Shown piece after piece: positions 38,995-51,400 of a stretch of DNA of 64,000 nt. Numbering within the stretch: position 1 is the first letter of the stretch; each line of letters begins with the position of its first letter. The notes beneath the pieces are model-generated. The model was not told the DNA's origin and ran no database searches. It worked only from the letters and a program-made list of their open reading frames with translations. This DNA comes from Chromobotia macracanthus (Eukaryota; Chordata; Actinopteri; Cypriniformes; Botiidae), in the NCBI GenBank assembly GCA_036877525.1, contig JAZGTH010000008.1:6196501-6260500 (forward strand). Direction: 5' to 3'. Position numbers and translations under genes: made by a program.

Positions 38995-41900
38995 TTACGA
39001 GTGAGATTCAGATTCTGCAGACTTTGCTCTTGATGTGTCAGACTTTTCTCTTTTATCATCTTTCCTGTCTTTGCTCCTGCTTCTGTCCCGTCTGTCTCTG
39101 TCTTTCTCCTTCCCTCTGTCTTTGTCCCGGTCTCTGTCCCTATCTCTTCTGTCACGATCTTTTCCACGTTCTCGTTCGCGACTTCTTGAGCGTTCACGTC
39201 TCCTGTCCCTGCTATCCCGATCTCTGTCACGGTCTCTGTCTCTGTTTTTGCCTCTTTCTCGATCATGGTCTTTTCTGTCTTGGTCTCTCTCTCTCCCTCT
39301 GTCTCTGTCTCTGTCTCGATCCCGGTCTCTCCTCTTGTCTCCATCTCCATCTCTGTGTCGGTCAGACTCTCTGCCTCTACTGCGATCCCTCTCCCTGCTA
39401 TGCTCCTGCTCCCTGCTGCGACCACGCTCCCTCTCTCTCTCCCTGCTCCGGTCTCTTTCACGCTCCCTTTCTCTGCCTCTCTCCCAGTCATGTTCCCTGT
39501 TCCAGCCCCAAGATCGTCCACCATGAGCACCTTCTCTGTCTCTTTCTCTCCTCCTATCCTCAGACAAATCACGCTGCCTCTCTTCAGACATTCTTGAGGC
39601 ATCTCTGTCACGTGAGCTGCCATCAAATCTACTTGGACGGTTGTGAGGCTCGGAATCATCTCTGGAGGAGCAGCTTCGCCGTCTTGTTTCAGGTGAGTGT
39701 CGCCTCCAGTGATCATCACGGTGGGTATCTGGACTATGTCCACCTACACGGGTCTGCACAGGGATGGGACCATCAGGAGGTGTTGGAAGCAAAGGTCCAC
39801 GAACAGGTCTAACATCGCTTGTGTCTTCGCTATAGCTATATCGTGATGTCTGACCAGTAGCTTCCTTTTCGTAATGTCCTGGTGGTGGACCTCTTTGCCC
39901 TCCAAACTGCTGCACTGCTGGTCCCCTGTGTCTTTCAAAGTCTTGAGATGAACTTCCCCGTGGTTCATCAAATGACCCCCTGTGTTGAGGTGAACTACGA
40001 AACTGGTTTGGAGGTGGAAATCGCTGTCCTGGCATATCACCTGGAGGACCAGGGGGTCCCCTTCTCCCATCAAAGTGGTTTGGTGGTGGACCCCTAAAAG
40101 GTGGCCCTTGTGTGGATATTTGGGGTTTCTCCATTCCCTGATAAGAGGTTCCACCATCATCATATTGATCACCAGGGCCTCTTGACATAGCAGTTGGGGG
40201 TCCATGATCCCCTATGTTATGAGGGGGAGGTGGGCCTCTTGGCCCTGGAAAGTGGGATGGTGGTGGTGTTCTGTTATCAAAGTGAGTTGGAGGGGGTCCT
40301 GTGAATGGTGGAGGTGGGCCTCTAGGTGCAGAGAAATTAAAAGGGGGTGGAGGACCATTAAACCGTTGTCCATCAAAGTTTGGAGGAGGTGGTCCAGGTG
40401 GTGGTGGCCCTAGAGGTGGTCCTCTTGGTCCCATATGCTGAGGGGGCATTGTATTCATAGAATTGTCAAATATCTGAGGAGGAGGAACTCTCTGACCCAT
40501 TGCTTGGAATGGAGGTGGTCCCCTTGGTGTAAAATTAGGAGGTGGTGGACCTCTAGGGGCATCAAACTGAGAACTGCTCCCCCACTGATTCTGGTATGGT
40601 GGGTATGATCCAGGTGGCGGATACTGAGAATGATCATTTTCTCCACGGGGTGGTGGTGGACCTTGCATTGGGGGAATCTGCATTGGTGGTGGTGGTCCTG
40701 ACATTGGAGGGGGGAGATGCATGGGTGGTGGAACAGTCATTGGTGGTGGGCCTTGCATAGGAGGTGGACCAAGAATGGGTGGAGGCCCAATAGGAGGAGG
40801 AAATGACATTGGAGGTGGAATGTTTGTAGGATTTGCTGTTGTTATGTGTTGTATATGGGAACTATGAGAATCCATATAAGACGGGCTGTCCTGGATGACC
40901 TCATCTGGCATTCCTGAGTGTACAGATTTAGATGACGTACTGATAGTGGAAATGCTATAATATGTGGTCGTAGTGGTCTCAATAGGCTGTCCACTGGATA
41001 AAACCTGATCAGCTTTTAAAATACTGGCGGAATTAGGCCATACCTCCTCAAAACTTTTACTCTCAGATTCAATAGGATCCTCCTTTATTTGTTTCTCCTC
41101 AGGTTCTTTTTCCATATAGCTTTCAACTAACTCTGGGTCTATCTTCTCCCCTAGTAATGGAATAGAAACCCCTGTGCTCTTTATACCAAGGAAAGGTACT
41201 GCTTCACTTTCACCTTCCTCCTCAGGTTTGGATGCTTCTGTTTGCTGGACGTCAGGCTGCATCTCTTGAGAATCCAAGACGGTGGCGATTTGCAATTGGG
41301 GTACGTCTGTCGTTGTAGATGGTTCCTCCACTGTTGTATTCACAGTACAGTCCAGCTGTGTTGTTTGTGCTTCTGTGGTTATGCAGGTTTGTGATGTTGG
41401 TGTCTCCATCACTGAAGTTTCCTGTGGTGATGGTTTATCTGTAGTTACTGGAGATTGCTCTTCTATCTCTACAGAATCAGATGTCTGTCGTCTATTTGCA
41501 GCTGCCTGTCGAGGATCCCTACTTTGTCTTGGGTCTCTTCTCTGGTTAATAATTGGAGCAGCTGAGCTCTTAGCCACGAGGTCCTCAACCTTTTTACCAA
41601 GCTGCAACAACTGGCTGTTAGCTAGCAGAGATGTAACAGGCTGGGAAATCAAAGTCTCTGGTATTTGTTGAACTGGATCCTCATGTCTTTCTAACGGCAA
41701 CTTCTGTTCTTCAGCTGGTTTGTCTTCAAGCACTTTCTGATGCTCAGGTAATTTCTTAGCACCTGGATCAACCCCAACTTCATCAAAAATTGAGTCATCC
41801 TCAGGGTCGTAAGCAATATCATCCACAACAGCAGAGGTGCCCTCCGATATCTTAATGGCTGCAGATACTTTGGCTGCATTAGGGGATTTTTCTGTAGCAT

Positions 41901-42491
41901 AGCCAACAGCTGGGTCATATTCTTCCTCGGGATCATATGGTCTATCATCCTGTGCTTCTACCTCTTTACCCTTGGTTATTGCAAACTGCTGTACAATTGG
42001 GTCAAGCAGGGACACAGAAGGCATAGACATCTCTACAGAACTTTGGTCAGAAGGTGATAATGAGACATCAGAATCCTGCTTCTTCTTACCAAAGAGTGTT
42101 TTCAGGATAGTTTGCAGCGGTGTGGAAGACACTGCAGGTGCCGCTGTGATATTAGGAGAATTATTGCCTGTGCTGGTGGTGACACCAGGTGCTTTCACAG
42201 AAGAGAGAATGGAAAACACAGAAGATGAGATGGAACTTGAAGTTTCAGATGCGGTGAGGGGTGGTGGTGTGCCTGGGGGAGTTGTGCTTATGCCATCCAG
42301 ACTAGTTCGAACAACTTTGTCCTGTTTAATTTCAGATTTTCCAACAGTGGATGGCTTTGGAAGGCCTGTTTCATCATCTCTTAGAGTTTTAGAACGTTTT
42401 TCCTCATTCTCTAGGGGGGCTCCGGGGCGCTTCTTGTCTTTCTGGCAAATCAACAACCCCAGAAGGAGATTGGGACGAGCTGGCTCCAGCC
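38995..42491 (-). CDS. dido1: dido1 last coding exon (Dido3-specific C-terminus)
   Basis: 3497 coding nt with no introns. It begins GLEPARPNLLLGLLICQK, then TTPPGTPPPLT, LDPIVQQFAI and DDRPYDPEEEYDP, all conserved with human Dido3. Next is a long run of GPPP/PPPPM units with RGPPP spacers, and finally about 200 residues of RD, RE and RS dipeptides ending RAKSAESESHS. The tail resembles SR-type RNA-binding proteins. Low complexity here keeps other frames open on both strands. Confidence 0.95.
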
Positions 42492-45400
42492 CTGCAACAA
42501 AATTAAATCACATTAGTTCTCCACAAATATGGTCACGTTTGATGAACATTAAGTAAAAGTCTTATAAATACACACATTGCGAGAGCTTGTTTCACAAAAT
42601 ACATCAGTTTTAACAATACACTTTGTCAAAAGTTCTATAATATTGGCACACCTAAAACAAAACTAACTGCATTTCAGAGTACAAAGTAGACAGAGTAACA
42701 AAACATTTTTTTCAATATAGAACAAAAACACCTTACAAATCAATAACATAATGTCTTAATTATTTACATTTGGAGAGGACAGCACTTCTTATGTTTCTTC
42801 CAATGGCAAGATCAATAACAGTTAATCATTATGCACATTTTGTACAACAAATGGCTTTAGGGTGAAGAACATGGTAAGCATCTGTAAGTCATTAATTGTT
42901 CTTTAGACGGTCAGATGACTTCATTGTTTTCCTCATAAAACAAGATGTAGTCCTGCATATAATGCTAATGTTACATTTGATTGCAGCTTAAATAGCAGCC
43001 CCATTTGTTAAGTTTACTTTTCAACGTGGTGGCTTTAATTTTATATGGCTAAATATTGCATTTATGTGTATGTTTTATACCTGTGGCAGTTATCCTCATT
43101 TTGAGAACTCCTATTTTTCATTGTAAGTGTACACTAAGTAACAAATCTAAGACATCACCAAACTTGGATTTAGAACATATTTTATTAGAAAGTCTTAGAA
43201 TACATGACAACTTGCAGACAAAAAGAAGACAAACCAAAAAAAGATGTACAAATAAACAACTAAGAAACATAAATTGCAGACATGTACCATAGTTTGTTTG
43301 TACCATCATTTTTTGTAAATAATGAAACAAGCTCTCAATTTACAAAATAAACAAGAATACACAGACTGTAACCATGCTTACCTGTTAACATTGAAACAAA
43401 TCAAATTTTTTTGTGTTCTTGAACAATCTTGAAAAATAAGCAGGTGAATCTTTGAATGACATTTTAGTATCCTTGCAGATGCTTACCTGGTCCATCAAAT
43501 GGTAGGAGCTTCGCAGGCAATGGGTCTTTTGAGCTCAGAGGAATGAGGTAAAGGTCTTTGATGCGCTTGTTGCTGTTAGCCACCACCCCAAACCGCTTAC
43601 GGCTACTAAAATAAGAAAACAGAGACACATATGCTACCTCCTCCTCTTCTGTTGCCGGATGGAAACGAATGAGACAAAGTTCCTGAAAAAAGAACATCAT
43701 AAATCAAGAAGCAGCTATGAAATGTTAATATTACAACAGAGATGACTTTTTTTAGTTGTGAATTCTCTTCATTTGGTTGATCTGGAATATTTATTTTCAT
43801 ACTTTTGAAAGTGAAGTCTTTAGCTTTCCCACATAATCCCACACTGTGTGTGGTGATATTCTACCGCCAATATGGATGGTGTCAGGCAAGTCCTACAAAT
43901 AAAGTGAAATGTGTTGTTAAAATCTGATCTTTATATCTAGCACTTCAAACTTCACAGACAATTACTACTTGGTGACATTTCAAAATAACTTTACAGAAAT
44001 GCTTAGAGAACACACCTCCTTTATGTGCTCAAATGATCCAGAAACCAAGTAGGCTTTCGTGACGAACTTAGCAACAGTATGCATGTTTATGAAACCCTTC
44101 CACAACATCTCCTGACCAGACAGGAACAATGCTGTTTCACCCTCAGGAGGGGGTTCTGACACATTGCTGAAAACACACAACATATGAATATAGTCAACCA
44201 TAATAAAGGCTTTCATAAACTATAATTGTGATATTAATGGGCAATCTTATCACTGTCAATATCAGACATTTTAATGCATTATATACAAATGTGATGCATG
44301 CAACTACTTATCACCGGGTAATTTATCCACATAAATAATACAAATATTTTGGTGTGCAGATTATTCTTAATATAATCGTAACATTTCTTGCAGTGGATTA
44401 CGATATGTAGATCTTCAAATAGTGTTGCACCTGGCAGTACTGGATCCATAGTGTCGCACATCTTGTGAAGAGGCTGTTTTTTGCACCACAGGTCTGGGTA
44501 CAGATGCTGGGGCGGGAGGGGGCATAGGCAAAGGACCCTTTGCCTCTACAACCATAGGCTCAACAGTCACAGGGATGCTGGTGGGCAAAGCAGGAACACC
44601 AATATCAGGAACAGTCTGAGATAAAGGAGCAGACGACCGGTGACCTGCAGTACGAGGATCCCGTCGAGTTATTGTAACAGAGGAGACAGCAGCAGCGACT
44701 GGGGCCTGGACTATTGGCAATAAACTGTTTGGATCCTCCATCGCAGATGTGGAATCAGGCATGGCTGTCTCCACACCAGAGTAATAAGAAACTTGGGGGT
44801 GGTCAACAGGGGCTTTGGATGGTCGCAACTCAGATTTAGACTTCAAAGGTGGCTCTGGCTTTTTAGGCACAGACGGTTTGCTTTTTTTAGGAGGTGGTTC
44901 ATCTTCTGCAGACCTCTGACCTGTAAAAGTAGCATTAAGAAACATAACCCGCTATTAAAGTAATACGATCTCAGGTGGAGATACTAGTACTTGCAATATG
45001 TTCCAAGTAATTTTAAGAGTATGTTAATATCAACACATCGAAGAGATATCAAAGAGTTAATAGCCTTAATCTCGCTGATATAATCCCACCTGTACAAATC
45101 TTGCAGTTTAGATCAAAAAGATGAGCCCTGTGCTCTGCTGTAGTGTCTTTCAGCATACTACTGAAGATATCCGGCATTGCGCTTCCCTTCCCAGTAGAGG
45201 CTGATGCTTGTGATGTAGAAACTGGACGCGTGTCTTCCTGGGGTTCCTACAAAAAAACAAAATGGACTAAGAGAATGAAAGCTATTGTAATCTATTTATT
45301 TGTATGTATACCCATGAGAACAATGCAATGAAGTGATAAAGTCATAGCAACTATGACAGGAAAATGCATAGCAAATTACACACTCAGCAAGCAAATGGAG

Positions 45401-48400
45401 AGAAAGAGTTGTTGGCTTTGGAAAACCGAAATGAAAGAGGTGTGGACGAATAGAAAGATCAGGAAAGCCAGAGACCCAGCACTTACAGCAGCAGAAGCCA
45501 AGTGGGGAGATTGGGAAGTGGCAGGGATACATACATCTCCATCAGACATTGGAGGAGCTTCCTCCATGTCTACATCTGGGGGAATGCCTTCTTGTCGGGA
45601 TCCAGCTTTGGAAAGTCCTGACTGGGATTTTAAATCCTTGTTGGAATAAGCACACAATTTCAGCAAATCAGACAAAGACAAGGTTCCTGCTACCAAAATT
45701 TTCTGCCTCTTTTTATGTTGCTTATCAAGACAAATTCAACTGTATTTTTCTTACCTCAGTGGTCTCAGCTTTCCTCCAATCAGACATCTCCTTGGAGAGA
45801 AGTTCCTCTGGACTCAACCTCACCAGCCTGAAAGGACTAATCTCACCACCAATCACACGATAGAACAGACCCTGCCACACAGAATAGAACAATTCTCAGG
45901 GTCGTTACAAAGCCTTGGAGATAACATCTAAATTTAAAACCAATTTATAATGCTTATTGTCTGACACAGAGGCACACAAAAATACTTCTACATTAAGAGA
46001 CTAACCTTGTTTTTAGGGTCCTTTAGATTGAACATTAGGGATCTGTACTTGTTTTTGTACTTATTGTCAGTGTTCATATAAAGGTTAAACATTTCCTTCT
46101 CAATGCTGACAGCCAACTTCCCCACTTCACTCTCAGACATGGACAGATCATCACTGTCACTCACCCTGTGGCACAGTCAAAGAATTACATAAGCTGGTAT
46201 TTATAAATAATGTCTCAATAACTGGAACTAAATTTAATGAAAATCAACGGCAATCCTATAAAATAACATTCAAAATGCAAAAACATTTGACATTTAATCC
46301 ATAGCTTAGCCAATGTTTGTGATAAATAGAAAACATTTAAGTTTATGAACAAGGCTTAATTTCTTCTTAATATCTGAGACAGACAGACAAATGGTATCAA
46401 AACCTATGAATCAATTCTCACCTCTTATACAGGATATCAGTCAAGGATCGTCTGATGTTGGATCTCATCTGGTTGTTGGGTGGTGGCTGAGGAGCAGCAG
46501 CAGGTGCAGGGGGTTGTGTTTGTTTAGTTGATGGATGCTGTGTGGATGGAGCAGTTGACACTGGCGAGGGTGGTGTTCTAGTGGAGGTAGAGGAACTACC
46601 CTCAGCGGACTCCTTTTGCCCTGCCTGTGGCTGTTTTTTAGGGATTGTGAAGGTGCTCTTGCTTACGCAGAGAGCTCCAGAGGCATGGTGGCGAGATCCA
46701 GGAGGGCCTGATGCAGATAACACTGGAATTGGAGGTGGAGGAGGACCGGGCTTCTTAGATTTACTTAATTTGCCTTGTGGTTGGGGCTGTTTCCTCAAGT
46801 CTCTGGCACTGGCAGAGGGTACTGTGCTTGGTTTGCCTTTGGTAGGTGAAGTGGCAGCAGAAGATGCTTTTATCCCTTTCGAACCAGGAGACTTCTTTCC
46901 TCCTTTAGGAGCAACGCTTGAAGCAGGAACTTTCTTATCAGCAGATGTTGACTCCTTTTCTGGTTTCGCTTCCTCATTGTCCTCCTTTTCTTTGTCTTTT
47001 TGGGCAGATGCTGGAAAACAAAAGAAATAGAACCATCAACAGATCAACATTAAATGCAAATTATAAAACATCACTTTACAATTTGCATTTGAAAATACTG
47101 AGTGGGATGATTGGTTAATGAAAAAGACAATTTAGTCTTTGTTTTTCCACATTAATGCCTTGCCATGATATAGTAACACTTTGTCATGTTAATGAACATA
47201 ACCATGACGACCAACACAAATTAAAGCTCAAGGTCATGGAAACAAACAAACAGTTGAATATGTAAGCTTTATTTTAGGAAAATATACTCTTACATTCATC
47301 TTTACACTGTCAATTATGGGCTCTCTGATTCACAAAACTAATTTAAAGCATTATAATTTATATATTTATAATTAGAAGTATTAGACATTTTTTTTTTTTA
47401 ATTCATGTTAATGATTGGCAAAAAATAAATGGTTCAATCAAACAGCAACAAAAAGCCAATTTTTTTGCAGCAGCGATTTTAAATCTTGGAGCAAAATTTA
47501 GATCACTTTTGCCATAGCTTCAATATTTTGGCATGTGATAGATTTCTAAACTAATCTAAATGAGTTCAGTTTCAACAAAAATCAGTTGAAATGATTTCAA
47601 ATGAAAGACACTTCAGTCAAAAACAGAAAAAGTTATGCATACTCTCAGTGAGCAAAATATAACAATGTGCAGTTTATAAAGGAAAACCTTAATGTATTAT
47701 CAATATGGACAAATACATAGTCTAAAAATTAGTTACACAGGAAGAATGAAAGAACACCACACTGAAATGCAACTATATGATGAATTTGTACAGTAAATAT
47801 CTCCACTTAGAACTGCTGTGTACTGCAAAATTTCATCTTTTAAAAGGCATTTACACAATGTCCTCTATCAAAGTAATCAACATTCATGTTATCTATATCA
47901 GATATTTCACCTTGAGTCATGTCAACCCTCAAGACAAGTATGACAACCTAAAGCAACCTTTTTCTGTTTATAGGACTGAAAACGACAAGAAATTCTGCTT
48001 CAACCAAAACAAATAAAATATCAACACTTCTTGAATTTAAATAAATGCAACTCGAGCATCTTTTTGTTTTTTTTTCTGTTGGTGTAACGACAACATGCTC
48101 TTACTGAAGTCAATGATCCCCAACAGAGCAGCAAACCAAATCATATTCTGGAAGCTCAACATTCTAGCTCTGATTCAACTCTACACTCATCTTTTAGCCT
48201 TAAAACTAACATCTCCACTTTCATATTACATTTTAAACAATGACATGTACAAGTATTGTCTACAATCTATGTATATGTATTAACAGCTTAACATTTCCCT
48301 GTGTGCAGCAGTCATGAGGCATGTGAGATCTGTCGCTGGTTGTTGTGGGCTGAATTGGTGTCCTCAGCTGTTCTTGAGCGTCCCTCATTATTTCAGCTCA

Positions 48401-51400
48401 CTCTGGGCTCTGGACTTTTCTGAACACCACAGTTCTCCTCTCGGCTGGCTCCAAGGACTGTAGGCTTCTTATTGCAAATCATGCTGTACCCTTTAGCTGA
48501 TGGCTGACAAAGGCCAAAGAGAGGCAGAGCCCTGCCATCCACTGTTGTAATCCAATAAACAGACTTCTCTCATAATTGAAGCACAGGGCCATCAGTGTTA
48601 TCCGAAATTTCACTTTATTTTGAATGCCACTTTTCTCCATTGGGAAATTTATAAATGCAGTGCATGCAAGTCAAAGGAGTATCAAATCAAAAGCTGTTGG
48701 TTAACAAGCTACGTTTTCATGTGATGTAGCGTCCATGTAAGATATGTTCTACACTTAGGGAGGAGAGGGGCAGGATAAAAAGACACCAAAACCTACCTGT
48801 TCAGGTGTGTGGTCAGTACATCTTTTCGCTGGAAGTTATTGGTCCCATTGTCGGCAGGGATTGGAGATAAATTGGCAGTAGTATTCCATACATTAACATT
48901 CTCAAACACGCTCACACACAATTTATGCCTTGAACAGACGCACACACTATTACAAACCTACATCATGGCAAGGCACAACATTTGGGCTCAAAGATACCTA
49001 GGATCTATTTTCTAGATCATGTTATTCTTTGGTTCTCTTTTTATAACTTATATGTTCAAAATAGATTAAATACTATTATAGACTAAAATACTCATTTTAT
49101 GCATCATAAATACTTACCAATTTCATGTTTTATAAACTTACCTGTTCTGGAGCTCTATGTAGCTTATATGACCTTATACAATATACCTCAAATACCTTGC
49201 AGTGTTATAGGGTGTCCAACTTTAAATCTTTCAGAATTTACATCTGTGCTAACAACTTCATTGCAAATATCCCTTTACAGGCATGTACCAATGTCTTTGG
49301 TCCAATTTACACAGAAAAAGAACGGCTTTTCAGGTCTGTCAATTCACAATCACCTAGGCTGCAACAGTATGCTGTTCTTGACAGTTCAATGCTCCTATCA
49401 TTGGTAGATACAAGTCAATAAAGTGTGGAAAACCCTCAGAGAGATACATACACGCTTTGTTTAACACAGATGCTGAAATGGGTGTAGTCTTTTCTGGCGT
49501 TACTGCAATGTAATTATGGTCACTGGACCAGGAAGACATGGCAGGTGGAGGTGGATGTTCCTCTGCATGCTTGTCTTCATCATCATCTTCCTCAGTCTCA
49601 GATGCTGATTCCTCCTCTTCGGCTTGGTTTGAGGACCTCCTTTCAGAGCCACTCTTCTATAAGTAAGAACAGAGAATGTTGTAAGTGCAAATCCTATGTA
49701 AACATATAAACCGATACTTAGAACAGCACACAACTTCAGATTAGATCAAACAGATTAGATCTGACTTCCTTTAGACTTAGCAGATTTCAGAATAACTTGT
49801 AGAACTACTACTTGGAGATTTCCACAAAATCTCAGATGTCTGACTTCAGACAACACCACGATTTCTATATCAGAACCATAGAAAGTAATGTGATTGCATA
49901 ATTAAAGCAGATATGGTACCTGTCTCCCTGATTGTTCTTGCACTTGAATTAGCAACTATAGCATTAACCAATGTAGATGTATCCTTATGTAATCATAAAC
50001 TCTACTGTATCTACTGTACATTATTTTGCACCATTAGATCCTCACAAAAATTAACACTACATGACTATCTCAGGTGCTTTTGAATAATACCTTAGGCGTC
50101 AATTTATTTGTGGTCTTTTTCTGCTGTTTGGGCTTGCCCCTCTCCTTTTGTTTGGAATCTTTTCCATCCGTGGTGATTGTCTTCATGGCGGCGGCGGCGT
50201 GTCGGAGGATGCAGTCATTCCCACAGTACACAGAGTCAGGAAGAGCGTCTCTCTCACAGCCAGGACCGATGCACTTCGGAAGGGAAGACCCCTTGACTGC
50301 TGTCACCTGCTGGAAACTCAGGGATGTCACATTTCTGCAGCCAGCTGTGGCAACAGATCTCTACTGTTTGCATAGTGTGTATAGTTGCGGGCATGAGCAC
50401 AAATGTGTATGACAAAACACCAATCTTATACAGTACTTAAAAATGACTTTAAATCTTGGTTTTGCAGAATGAACTTTAGCTTTTCTAAGGACAGAGCAGC
50501 AATCTTAATTTTTTTTTAAACATTTTAAATGTGTCATTTACAACAATCTTTAAGGTTTAAGGTTGAGAAGGCAATGAGCCTTTACAGCTTTTTTGTAGCA
50601 TTTTCAACAAATGTCATTATCATTTTTAATGTCATGAAATTTTATATGCAATAAATTAGCTTTACATGGAGAAAAACACCCAATAAAAACATAAGTCCTG
50701 TTCATGCTACTTAATGGCACCAAAGTTCTCAGTCAAACAAAATTATAGTTCTTTGTTGTTCTCCTAACATTAGTTAACAGTCTAGCAGCCATAATGGCTG
50801 ATCTAATTGCACTGTACAATGAAAAAATTCAATACCCACAAATGATGCGATTATGAGACATTATGAGAATGTCATACAACCATTTACATTTAACAATTTA
50901 TCATATTATAGATATTGACTAGATAGATTCTGCATAGACAGTAACTTATATCTGATTAGTAACAAGCAACTTACATTATACAATTTCAACTTAAGTTTTC
51001 AATCAATGTTTAGGACAGACCAAAACAATCCTTTAAGCCATCTATGACACGCACAACAAAGCGTATGAAAAACAACAATTATTAAATGTCACAATTTCAT
51101 CAACATGTCAAAACAACAACCAACAAAGAAGAGTGCAACATTTAGACTCATGGTTCATATATAACAACATACCGGCTGGAAAATCTTTATTTTCTTTTTG
51201 CCACTAGGATTGGCAGCCTTCTCGATCCTGCCCTTGATGCCCAGGTCATCAGATGCCTTCTCCTCAGTTGTGACTGCAGCAGTGCTTGATGGAGCAGCAC
51301 TGGCCTCTGTTTTACGAGGGCCAGATACTGGACGTTTGCCATTCTCTGCAGCTGCAGTGGAGGCTTTGGTCAACTGTCCTTTGTGTGTGTTGCAGTTAGG

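Noticed and set aside
39024..39812. Plus-strand frames of 262, 163 and 110 codons rich in Leu, Ser and Cys
   Set aside because: They are antisense shadows of the RD/RE-rich dido1 tail; the dipeptide repeats keep all frames open.
46542..47030. 162-codon plus-strand frame
   Set aside because: Antisense to the dido1 exon that begins the TFIIS domain; no homology recognised.
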